Source: an uncultured Ruminococcus sp. | Lineage (GTDB): Bacteria > Bacillota > Clostridia > Lachnospirales > Lachnospiraceae | Assembly: GCA_904377845.1 (NCBI GenBank) | Contig: CAJFGR010000025.1 | Span: forward strand, 1-42,635 | Reading direction: 5' to 3' | Length of the DNA stretch: 42,635 nucleotides | Shown here: positions 23,538 to 30,826 of the stretch, in pieces | Numbering within the stretch: the stretch's first letter is position 1 | How the letters are laid out: every line of letters starts with the position of its first letter | Program-made: the position numbers and the translations under genes | Notes under the pieces: model-generated | Databases searched by the model: none | Told to the model about the DNA's origin: nothing | Seen by the model: the letters and a program-made list of their open reading frames with translations, nothing else

Positions 23538-24986
23538 CTATTCATATCCGAAATATGCCGGAAATTTATAAGTTACGCCTCCTAAAATTTCTGCTGTATT
23601 TTCTGTTTCCAGTTTCGTAATACACTGATCCGCCCTGAAATAATCCATACCATATTCGGTTTTCATATTCTCTTCAATGCGATCCAGTGATCTCATATTC
23701 AGATCATCGGGATTTGCCAGAAAAAGAAAGATTCGCAGATAATCTTTGTATCTGATCCCGTCAGGGACATCGTCTCCTTCGATCTGTTCTGTTCCGCTCC
23801 CCAGGGTCAGAAGAGAGGAGAGGGAAACCTGCCATGTATCAGAACTTTTCACCAGTGCCGCCTTTTTACCGGAGAGAAGTGCACGGATATCCACAACACT
23901 CTCGCCGGCAGCCCACGCCAGAAGTATAAGCTGCTTCAGCACTTCCGCTGCCTCGGGTATCAGGAGAACCGTTGTCACCGCGAGGGCAAGGGCGGATACC
24001 TCCGCCTGTTTTGTCTGATCTCCCATAAGATACACGTAATTTAAAACCATACGAACCAGAAACAGCTTCATAAGAAAAGATTCCAGATTTTCTTTATCAG
24101 ATGATTTTCCCTCAAGTATGTATTCCGTTTCATATTCAAGAGACCTGGATTTCTCAGTGCTGTCCGATTCTCCGTTCTCTTCAGTTTGCATTCTGCCGGA
24201 CGCAGCGTCAGAAAATGTATTGAGAATATATTCGTTGAACAGCAGCCGCTCCTCTGGACCGTCCGTTCCCTGTCTGGCCGGAAATACTCCTTTTCCTGTA
24301 TTCAGACTCCTGTTTGACACCTGTATGTCCGGATCAATTTCCCGTCCGGAAAGTTCCATGTCCACAGGCATTACAACAGAAAGAATACCTGATTTTTCAA
24401 TCTTTTCAATACAGGTAAACGGACCTCCGTCCGTAAGTTTCTCCGTCTCTGCCGGCTCATCCGGTATTTCTGTTCCTTCCTCGTCCGGCATCTGTGCTTC
24501 TTCCATCAGATCGTCCACTCCGTCCAGGATTTCTTTTTCCTTCTTCTCCATCTCTTCTGCCTGCACAGCCTGTTCCTCCCACCGGGTTGTCAGACCTGTA
24601 AATTCCCTGATAAGCGAAATACCGTATTTTTCTTCCATATATCGGATTACCTGCTCGCGGAATGCCTGTCCGTCCCGGTCTGTCAGATACTGTATTCCTG
24701 TTATTTTCTGCTCTATACCGCCGGCCCCGTAATACTGCATTCTGCTGATGAGATGATCTTCTCCCTGTTCTCCAGTCCCGTAACTCCCTTCAATGGCAAA
24801 TATATGATAATCTTCCATCAGAGCACCATCATATTCTCCGAATACGGAAAACATTGCCCTGTCCACTCTGAGCCGGCTCATATTCTTTGACGTATGTATA
24901 ATCGAAATTTCCAGAATTCCCAGAACAAAAGATACGAGAAGGACAAACATCAGGCTAAGAAACGCCGTAATCTCAGCTTTTTTCAT
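23538..24986 (-). CDS. DUF5702 protein of the Tad locus
   Basis: 482 residues from the ATG at 24986, which is part of TGATATG with the stop of the pilin gene; GGAATCT lies upstream. A single N-terminal membrane helix (EITAFLSLMFVLLVSFVLGILE, about 4-25) is of the pseudopilin/TadG kind, followed by a long extracytoplasmic domain. Residues about 130-280 are acidic and low in complexity; a hydrophobic region (about 300-380) may hold further membrane segments. This matches DUF5702, a family restricted to Tad loci of Firmicutes. Probably a large pilus-tip or anchoring component; function unknown. The following gap of 126 nt is much longer than the other gaps in the operon. Confidence 0.75.
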   Translation of the reverse strand: MKKAEITAFLSLMFVLLVSFVLGILEISIIHTSKNMSRLRVDRAMFSVFGEYDGALMEDYHIFAIEGSYGTGEQGEDHLISRMQYYGAGGIEQKITGIQYLTDRDGQAFREQVIRYMEEKYGISLIREFTGLTTRWEEQAVQAEEMEKKEKEILDGVDDLMEEAQMPDEEGTEIPDEPAETEKLTDGGPFTCIEKIEKSGILSVVMPVDMELSGREIDPDIQVSNRSLNTGKGVFPARQGTDGPEERLLFNEYILNTFSDAASGRMQTEENGESDSTEKSRSLEYETEYILEGKSSDKENLESFLMKLFLVRMVLNYVYLMGDQTKQAEVSALALAVTTVLLIPEAAEVLKQLILLAWAAGESVVDIRALLSGKKAALVKSSDTWQVSLSSLLTLGSGTEQIEGDDVPDGIRYKDYLRIFLFLANPDDLNMRSLDRIEENMKTEYGMDYFRADQCITKLETENTAEILGGVTYKFPAYFGYE

Positions 24987-24987
24987 A

Positions 24988-25209
24988 TCAGATTCCGGAA
25001 CTTTCCGACACGATCTTGTCAAAGATTGTATTGATCAGATCTATAAGCTGATTTTTAAATATCAGCAGAAGCGCAATTACAATTACGAGGATCAGTACAA
25101 GCTCAATCACTGTAATTCCCGATACATACCGATGGCGCATATAAATCTCTTTCCATTTATTTTTAGTAGATTCCGCTTTTCGTTTTACTTTTCTTACTGC
25201 TGCTTTCAT
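24988..25209 (-). CDS. Flp-type type IVb major pilin
   Basis: 73 residues. A basic leader (31 residues, or 8 if the internal Met24 is used) ends in VSG, followed by the cleavage motif G31-ITVIE with Glu at +5, then a 20-residue hydrophobic helix (LVLILVIVIALLLIFK) and a short tail FDKIVSESSGI. This is the Flp pilin structure; cleavage by the A24 peptidase would leave a mature pilin of about 42 residues. The long basic leader is unusual for Flp proteins. The ATG at 25209 has GGGAGGAAAGG upstream. It is followed immediately by the DUF5702 gene (TGATATG coupling). Confidence 0.85.
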   Translation of the reverse strand: MKAAVRKVKRKAESTKNKWKEIYMRHRYVSGITVIELVLILVIVIALLLIFKNQLIDLINTIFDKIVSESSGI

Positions 25210-25269
25210 GCCTTTCCTCCCTTAAACTGAATTTCCAATCAATACCGGTTCATCTGTTTATATTCTGTT

Positions 25270-26523
25270 TTATAGCTTTATTGATAAGAATGCTGGTATG
25301 ATTACAATGGCAAATACGACAATCAGCATGAGAAACAGAGGTATCATTAATTTAGTTCCCGCCTCTTCTCCGAGTTTCTTTGCAAGATTCTTTCTGTCCT
25401 CAAATGCGTCTTCCGCTTCACGGGTCAGAAGTTCTGTAAGTCCGCCGGAACCTTTTCTCAGATTCTGTGCAAGCATAGTTCCGAATTTTCGGTATGCGGA
25501 AATCTCACAGCGGATACCGTATTTTTCGTAGCATTCCCCCTCCGGGATACCACCCTGAATCTGATGCATGGTACGGACCATCTCTTCATATGCCTTTCTC
25601 CTGTTTTTCTCTCCGCATTTCTTCTCATAATCCTGCGCAATCAGAAACCATGCTCTGCGTATAGTCATTCCTGCCCTTATATACAGATTGAACTTATTAA
25701 TAATCTTCGGATAGTCAAGTTTCATCTGTCTGGCTGATTTCTTCTCCTCCTCTTTCTTCCTCTGGCTGTCGGATATAACAAGCATAAATGCTGCCCCTGT
25801 TCCGAGAATAAGAATCGCCGCTGCTCTCGTATTCTTTCCGTAATCCCAATGAATTTTTTCTCCGTCCACGCTGTCCGGAAGAACCATATAATTCTCAGTT
25901 TTTGTCTGCTCATCAGACCGGATAACACTGTCCTCAAGATCTTCCATCAGCTTTTCATCATTGCTTCTAAGCGGCGGAAATACTTTGATATAAAATTCAC
26001 ATGAAGCCTTTTCCCCGGCATATCCAAATACCGCAGTCAGCTTTACAACTGTTCCTTCTTCTGTCAGTTTCTCTTCCTGCAGATGCCCCTGCGCATCAAT
26101 CACGTCATACCGGTCTGCCTGCCATGATACAGAGATTCCCGTATCCGGAATTTCCGTGATCAGGTCAAGATTACAGCGGACTTCGTCAAGACTTTCATTT
26201 TCTCCGAGGATCAGTGTCCCGATTTTCTGTTCTGCTTCTTTAAAAGCCTGTCTCCTTTCCTCGTCGTTATACTGTCTTCCTGAAACAGACACCGTTATAT
26301 CCTCTTCTCTGTCTCCGATTTTTACGTGCATTCCGTGTGTCCGGTCCTCGCCTTCTTCCGGTCTTTCAAGGATCTTTTCACCCTGACTGTTGGTCTCTAT
26401 TCTCCTGCTGTTGTCCCATATATATACGCCGATAAAACAGACTGCTGACACGGCCAGCAGAATTCCCGCTTTAAGATACGCCGGGTTCTCCCTGATCCTT
26501 TTTCTTATCGTTTCCCGCTTCAT
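25270..26523 (-). CDS. TadC-like type II/IV secretion F-domain protein with large N-terminal extension
   Basis: 417 residues from the ATG at 26523, next to the upstream stop (TGATATG) and behind GAGGTG. Residues about 18-36 form a membrane helix; about 37-230 form a long extracytoplasmic region ending with an Ig-like strand pattern (GTVVKLTAVFGYAGEKASCEFYIKVF is split here: residues 157-182); a second helix is at about 233-251. The conserved T2SF/TadC domain occupies about 268-417 (LNLYIRAGMTIRRAWFLIAQ-like start, GGLTELLTREAEDAFEDRK, then a C-terminal membrane helix LFLMLIVVFAIVIIPAF). Ordinary TadC proteins of about 300 residues lack the extension. It should form the inner-membrane platform with TadB. 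Confidence 0.85.
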   Translation of the reverse strand: MKRETIRKRIRENPAYLKAGILLAVSAVCFIGVYIWDNSRRIETNSQGEKILERPEEGEDRTHGMHVKIGDREEDITVSVSGRQYNDEERRQAFKEAEQKIGTLILGENESLDEVRCNLDLITEIPDTGISVSWQADRYDVIDAQGHLQEEKLTEEGTVVKLTAVFGYAGEKASCEFYIKVFPPLRSNDEKLMEDLEDSVIRSDEQTKTENYMVLPDSVDGEKIHWDYGKNTRAAAILILGTGAAFMLVISDSQRKKEEEKKSARQMKLDYPKIINKFNLYIRAGMTIRRAWFLIAQDYEKKCGEKNRRKAYEEMVRTMHQIQGGIPEGECYEKYGIRCEISAYRKFGTMLAQNLRKGSGGLTELLTREAEDAFEDRKNLAKKLGEEAGTKLMIPLFLMLIVVFAIVIIPAFLSIKL

Positions 26524-26524
26524 A

Positions 26525-27280
26525 TCACACCTCGATCCGGATAATTTTTCTTCCCAGACTGTATGCCGCGACATAGATTCCCAGACAGACTGTCATAATA
26601 ACCACTCCGGCCATATTTCCGTACAGCACGTCCAGGAACTCTCGGAATGTTATTTTCATATACAGAATCATTAGAAAAGGAACTGCACACATGATTTCAA
26701 ATTCCAGTTTTTTCGATGCCGTCATTGTCTGAATCTCCTTCTCTGTATCTATTTTCCCGCTGATGATTTTGACTGCATTTCGGATGATCATAATACTGTC
26801 TCCGCCGTTTTTCTTTGCAGCTGCAAATACATTCACAAAGTCTTCTACATCCTCCTGTCCTGTTCTCTCTGCAAATGCTTCCAGCACACTGACCGCCGGT
26901 ATCTTCATATCAAGCTGATGTGCCATTCGGTCATATTCTCTTCTTATCCTTGTATCTTTATCATACATGGGAACCAGCTCCCTGCTTACCTCCCGTATCG
27001 CGTTTTCCACTGAATATCCTGCCTTAAGAGCTGCCGCCATCTGCTGAATACTGTCACGGAACTGTTCCCTGAACTGCTGCTCTTTCTTCTTCACGGTATC
27101 TGTTATCCAGTCTCTCATGTAGAGAAACCAGACCGGAATCAGAAGAGGTGCTGCGGCAAAAGATCCGTAGAACACGTACACAATTACACCGAATACCGCT
27201 GTAGTCTTCAATATTCCGAGAATATATTCAGACTTCCTTATATCCTGCAGCCATAAGCTTGCTCCGGTTCCTGATTTCAC
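26525..27280 (-). CDS. TadB-like type II/IV secretion F-domain protein
   Basis: 251 residues. Two N-terminal membrane helices (about 22-50), a basic cytoplasmic loop (WITDTVKKKEQQFREQFRDS), the F-domain with QMAAALKAGYSVENAIREVSRELVPMY, and two C-terminal helices (about 200-245). It forms the assembly platform with TadC and is driven by the TadA ATPase. The frame opens with a GTG at 27280, overlapping tadA by 53 nt; an internal start is possible because the GTG lacks a strong ribosome site. The stop overlaps the tadC start region. Confidence 0.85.
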   Translation of the reverse strand: MKSGTGASLWLQDIRKSEYILGILKTTAVFGVIVYVFYGSFAAAPLLIPVWFLYMRDWITDTVKKKEQQFREQFRDSIQQMAAALKAGYSVENAIREVSRELVPMYDKDTRIRREYDRMAHQLDMKIPAVSVLEAFAERTGQEDVEDFVNVFAAAKKNGGDSIMIIRNAVKIISGKIDTEKEIQTMTASKKLEFEIMCAVPFLMILYMKITFREFLDVLYGNMAGVVIMTVCLGIYVAAYSLGRKIIRIEV

Positions 27281-28442
27281 CAGCTTTCACAAGGCTTCCT
27301 TTAATTTTTTCATTCTCTGTTCCCTCCTCCCTGAATTCATATAATGTTCCTGTCTGTATCCTGCCGTCGCTGCAGTCAAGTACTTCTTCGATCTGGAGCA
27401 CTCTCCTGCTCTTATCTCTCAGTCTTCCGAGATGAATAATAATATCGAGAGCTGACGCAATCTGTCTCTGGATGGCCTGAAGAGGCAGATCAATTCCCAT
27501 CATCATCATTGTCTCCAGTCTGTGGAGCATATCAGCCGGGTTATTTGCATGACCTGTAGACATTGACCCGCTGTGTCCGTTCAGCATTGCGGAAGAAATC
27601 ATATCCACTGTCTCTTCCCCTCTTACTTCACCGACAATGATCCTGTCAGGCCTCATTCTGAGAGCCGAACGTATGAGATCACGTATAGTGACCGCTCCTT
27701 CTCCCTCCAGATTTGCTCCGCGTGCCTCCAGACGAACCAGATTTTCAACTCCCTGTATCTGCAGTTCTGCATTATCTTCAATCGTAATGATCCGCTCTTC
27801 TTTCGGAATATAATCGGACATGGCATTCAGAAATGTTGTCTTTCCTGCTCCTGTTCCGCCGCTGACAAAAATGTTATATTTTGATTCCACAAGTCTCCGG
27901 ATAAATTCAGCCGCCTCTTCTGTCAGGCTCCCCATCCGCACAAGCTGATCCATGGTAATTGCCTCGGAAGGAAATTTCCTTATAGTCATAATCGGCCCGT
28001 TTACGGCGACCGGTTTCAATACCACATTGACACGCGATCCGTCCTGAAGTCTTGCGTCCACAACAGGGGAAGATTCATTTACATACCTGTTGGTTTCGCC
28101 CACGATCTGCTGTATAACATCATTCAGCCGGTCTTCGGAAAGAAAACGCCGGTCTGTCCGGTACAGCCTTCCGCCTTTCTCATAAAAAATATTTTCCGTA
28201 CCGTTGACCATAATCTCCGTAACGGACTCATCCTCTATCAGATCCTGGAGAATATCCAGTCTTCTGAATGCGTTGAATAATTCTCTGCTGATTCGTATTT
28301 TCTCACTCAGCGGCATAAATTCTTCCGCTTCAGCCTCTTCCAGAACAGAAAGAATAATCTCCTGAAGCTCTTCTTCTCCGGTTTCCCTTGTCATATCCAT
28401 CCGCAGCATAACTTTTTCATAAAGTAATTCTGACTTTACCAT
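27228..28442 (-). CDS. TadA/CpaF family pilus-assembly ATPase
   Basis: 404 residues. An N-terminal helical domain (about 1-60), the [14 protein letters not shown] segment (68-81), then the RecA-like core: Walker [11 protein letters not shown] with K201, Asp box [10 protein letters not shown], Walker [16 protein letters not shown] and the His box [11 protein letters not shown]. All ATPase motifs look intact. It powers Flp pilus polymerisation from the cytoplasmic face. The ATG shares one base with the upstream stop (TAATG) and has GGAGG upstream, implying coupled translation with tadZ. Confidence 0.94.
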   Translation of the reverse strand: MVKSELLYEKVMLRMDMTRETGEEELQEIILSVLEEAEAEEFMPLSEKIRISRELFNAFRRLDILQDLIEDESVTEIMVNGTENIFYEKGGRLYRTDRRFLSEDRLNDVIQQIVGETNRYVNESSPVVDARLQDGSRVNVVLKPVAVNGPIMTIRKFPSEAITMDQLVRMGSLTEEAAEFIRRLVESKYNIFVSGGTGAGKTTFLNAMSDYIPKEERIITIEDNAELQIQGVENLVRLEARGANLEGEGAVTIRDLIRSALRMRPDRIIVGEVRGEETVDMISSAMLNGHSGSMSTGHANNPADMLHRLETMMMMGIDLPLQAIQRQIASALDIIIHLGRLRDKSRRVLQIEEVLDCSDGRIQTGTLYEFREEGTENEKIKGSLVKAGEIRNRSKLMAAGYKEV

Positions 28443-29443
28443 TAACCGGCCTCCGTTCTTTCCCCTGTACAGCGTTTCCTCTGCATCTGCTTTTTCACCG
28501 TGCGCATCAGGACATCTCCGTATCCTGCCGTTCTCAGATTATCCTCATACTGAGCCAGCTTTGCCATTGCCGCGCTTTCCGTGATATAAGGGGTATAAAT
28601 TCTTGTACAGTTCCTCAGAATATCGTACAACCCGTCAATGCAGTCTCCAAGATCCAGTATGAGCACTTCATAAATGCATTTTTCAAGAATCCTGTCAAAC
28701 AGATGTATCCATTCTTCTCCCCGGACTGCTCTTAAATCTGTCTCATTTTTCATCGGCATCATATAATCCATTCCGCCTGACTGTCCGGTCATTGAACTGA
28801 TCTTCAGTCCGTAATCCTGACGTTCCTGTTTCATACAGTAGATAAGGTCCCCCAGATCCTGATCTGTTTTCTCCGGTAAATAATATCCTCCGCCGGAATA
28901 GCCCTCCAGATTGAGATAGAGAACGGGAGCCTTCTCTGAAAGCTTCTGTCCCAGATTCATTGCAAATCTGGTCTTGCCTATTCTGTGCACCGGAGAATAA
29001 ATTCCGATCATTCCTCTTGTCTTAATTCTCTCCCTGATACTGCCGCTGCTGTTTCGGGATTTGGATTCCCTACACACTTTTCCCGCCTGAGGCCCGTCAC
29101 GGATTTTTCCCCTGATCTCACTTATAATCTGACCGGCCGGCTGATATCTGAAAATAGAGATATCCCCGTTTTCCGGGCTGAAGTCTTTATTCTCCGTAAG
29201 CAGGAAGATTCTTCTTATTCCGGGCGAATCCCTGATCTTCTCCCTGTATTCATCTCCGATCAGTAATATTTCCGCACCGGACTTTTCTATAAATTCCTTC
29301 ATCCGGTCAGGATCATGAAAGAGATGGAACTGATATTCACTCATCCTCTCTGACAGTATCTTAAAAAGACGTTCTATGTACTCTTCCTGAACATCACAGA
29401 CCACGAAACTGCCTGACATATTTCTATTTTTTTCTTCTGACAT
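28442..29443 (-). CDS. TadZ/CpaE-like protein (MinD-type ATPase, altered P-loop)
   Basis: 333 residues. Residues about 10-110 look like an atypical receiver domain (FVVCDVQEEYIERLFKILSE, AEILLIGDEYREKIRD). Residues about 140-320 are a MinD/ParA-type domain: MIGIYSPVHRIGKTRFAMNLG in place of the KGGxGKT loop, then VLYLNLEGYSG and VLILDLGDCIDG. The deviant Walker A lacks the signature lysine at the start, typical of TadZ. TadZ proteins place the pilus machine at its cellular site. It is the first gene of the Tad operon. The ATG at 29443 lies after a run of A with only a weak site (GTCAGAAG). Confidence 0.85.
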   Translation of the reverse strand: MSEEKNRNMSGSFVVCDVQEEYIERLFKILSERMSEYQFHLFHDPDRMKEFIEKSGAEILLIGDEYREKIRDSPGIRRIFLLTENKDFSPENGDISIFRYQPAGQIISEIRGKIRDGPQAGKVCRESKSRNSSGSIRERIKTRGMIGIYSPVHRIGKTRFAMNLGQKLSEKAPVLYLNLEGYSGGGYYLPEKTDQDLGDLIYCMKQERQDYGLKISSMTGQSGGMDYMMPMKNETDLRAVRGEEWIHLFDRILEKCIYEVLILDLGDCIDGLYDILRNCTRIYTPYITESAAMAKLAQYEDNLRTAGYGDVLMRTVKKQMQRKRCTGERTEAG

Positions 29444-29583
29444 AATCTGAATTTTGCCGCGAGCTCATGCAGCACGAATAAAGATAATGACAGCCGGCTT
29501 TTCTTAAAGCCGACATATTGACACCATATGCTTTCCCTCAAAAGCCGGTGTGACACCAGGTGAATTCCTGTTGTGTAAGACGC

Positions 29584-29633
29584 ATTATAAACGGCGGATT
29601 TTAATTTGTCCATACCCCAAATTAAATCCGCCG
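29584..29633 (-). promoter_or_regulatory. Tad-operon promoter embedded in an inverted repeat
   Basis: On the minus strand TGGACA (29612-29607), 17 nt, TATAAT (29589-29584). Arms 29592-29608 and 29618-29633 (CGGCGGATTT and AATTTG blocks) form an inverted repeat with one bulged base; the -35 lies in its loop and the spacer in one arm. It could be the bofA terminator, an operator, or both. The leader to tadZ is about 130 nt and holds another hairpin near 29493-29512. Confidence 0.7.
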
Positions 29634-29648
29634 ATTTTTGTAAAAACC

Positions 29649-29858
29649 TCACAAAATCTGATAGCACATAATCCCGTAAAGCAGTCCGACCCCCGGAATT
29701 CCAAGGGTTCCGGATGTCAAAAAGGACACCGCGTTCAATCCCACATTAATTGAAGAATCAGGCGGGATCACATACTGATTTATAAAAAATATCAAAGCCA
29801 TTCCAACAGCCGCCCGTATAAAAAAATTAATTATAACCGATAAGATTTTTTTTACCAA
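29649..29858 (-). CDS. BofA family protein (pro-sigma-K processing inhibitor type)
   Basis: 69 residues with two hydrophobic segments and the family core FFIRAAVGMALIFFINQYV, SINVGLNAVSFLTSGTLGIPGVGLLYGI. BofA restrains the SpoIVFB protease in the mother cell during sporulation in Bacillus. The start codon is TTG at 29858, nine nt after AAAGGAAG. In Bacillus bofA follows recR; here it is 21 kb away and lies just upstream of the Tad promoter. Presence suggests a sporulating ancestry, though BofA genes persist in some non-sporulating relatives. Confidence 0.88.
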   Translation of the reverse strand: MVKKILSVIINFFIRAAVGMALIFFINQYVIPPDSSINVGLNAVSFLTSGTLGIPGVGLLYGIMCYQIL

Positions 29859-29961
29859 TACTGATTCTTCCTTTCGGGACTTGTATTATAACATATTCCG
29901 GAAGGAAATTATTTATTCCCGTATCCATACCTGTTTATCCGCAGAATTATCAACAATAAAT

Positions 29962-30213
29962 TTAAACATCAGATGATAACTCCTCATTATCCTCATAATG
30001 AAGGTTAAAATTTTGAACTGCCGAAAGAAGATATTCAAAGTTATCATCATTTCTTACAATAACTTCGGGATTTTCCATTTTGTTCTTTTTTAAATATACT
30101 GCATCTGTCCGTGACAAAGCCAGAGGCACAGCAATATGCATACCGTAAGTTCCTTTTCTGATTGATTCAGCTCCTGATTTATCAATGGATTTATATCCTC
30201 TCATAACAATCAT
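29962..30213 (-). CDS. Small protein of unknown function
   Basis: 83 residues, not recognised. It starts MIVMRGYKSIDKSGAESI, has no membrane segment, a mixed charged sequence and an acidic end (NEELSSDV). It lies 4 nt after the 117-residue gene and is AT-rich like its partners, so the three small genes look like one transcript. A toxin-antitoxin or phage-derived role is possible but has no positive evidence. No clear terminator follows. Confidence 0.6.
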   Translation of the reverse strand: MIVMRGYKSIDKSGAESIRKGTYGMHIAVPLALSRTDAVYLKKNKMENPEVIVRNDDNFEYLLSAVQNFNLHYEDNEELSSDV

Positions 30214-30217
30214 AGGA

Positions 30218-30571
30218 TTATTCTTTTATTCTCTCGTTAATCTCTCTGCACAGCTCTTCATCCTGTTCAACTGATTCACGGGGTACAATGCCATCAGCCC
30301 TTTCTTCCTTTTTCATTTTCTTCAAGGGTCTTTCGGCCCATTTCCGTAATTTTTTTTCTTCATCATCAATGTGGTGATATACCATTGCTTCTGCCATTGC
30401 AACCGGACACAGATCCGCCTTTTCCCAGTCAATCTCCTGCTGACCTTCTTTATAATCTCGCACTTCTCTGGGCATATACGGATTTTTGCGGAACATCCCC
30501 TTAATTGCGGTAAACACAGTATATTCATAATCGTTTACCTTTGACGTTTCCATATTAACAAGGCTTGCCAT
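30218..30571 (-). CDS. Small cytoplasmic protein of unknown function
   Basis: 117 residues, not recognised. The ATG at 30571 has CGGAAAG six nt upstream and overlaps the end of the 46-residue gene by 17 nt. The sequence includes VNDYEYTVFTAIKGMFRKNPYMP and CPVAMAEAMVYHHIDDEEKK, and the last third is helical and highly charged with alternating Lys/Glu. No membrane helix or catalytic motif is evident. It sits in the middle of a three-gene unit. Confidence 0.62.
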   Translation of the reverse strand: MASLVNMETSKVNDYEYTVFTAIKGMFRKNPYMPREVRDYKEGQQEIDWEKADLCPVAMAEAMVYHHIDDEEKKLRKWAERPLKKMKKEERADGIVPRESVEQDEELCREINERIKE

Positions 30572-30695
30572 ATAGCTTTCCGAGCCATAAAGTAGAGAAC
30601 GGATCTATCAGAGCATTCTTTTCTGCGGCCTTACATTTTTCCAGCAGTATATTCTTATTAGGAACTTTAATATCTTCAAATACGTCAAAATTCAT
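30555..30695 (-). CDS. 46-residue protein of unknown function
   Basis: An ATG at 30695 with GGAGAAG upstream opens a 47-codon frame: it begins MNFDVFEDIKVPNKNILLEK and ends GKLYGKPC. It overlaps the next gene's start by 17 nt, an arrangement that favours a real, translationally coupled gene rather than a chance frame. The sequence is not recognised. A truncated remnant of a larger protein is the alternative. Confidence 0.5.
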   Translation of the reverse strand: MNFDVFEDIKVPNKNILLEKCKAAEKNALIDPFSTLWLGKLYGKPC

Positions 30696-30780
30696 TACTT
30701 CTTCTCCAAATCCGCATTTCCATTTTCAATATGGCTTTATAATATCACACCAGTACATATTAATAAAACTTTATTTCACC

Positions 30781-30809
30781 AAAAAAGAGCCCCTCACACG
30801 GAACTCTCT
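30781..30809 (-). terminator. Terminator of the DUF2975-HTH-DUF4173 unit
   Basis: On the minus strand AAGAGAGTTCC and GGGGCTCTTTTTT form an imperfect stem around GTGTGA followed by six T, 18 nt after the DUF4173 stop. Confidence 0.65.
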
Positions 30810-30826
30810 TATCAAATAATATTAAT

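Noticed and set aside
29374..29667. 97-residue minus-strand open frame over the Tad promoter
   Set aside because: It overlaps tadZ, crosses the promoter and inverted repeat, has no ribosome site and looks unlike a protein family.
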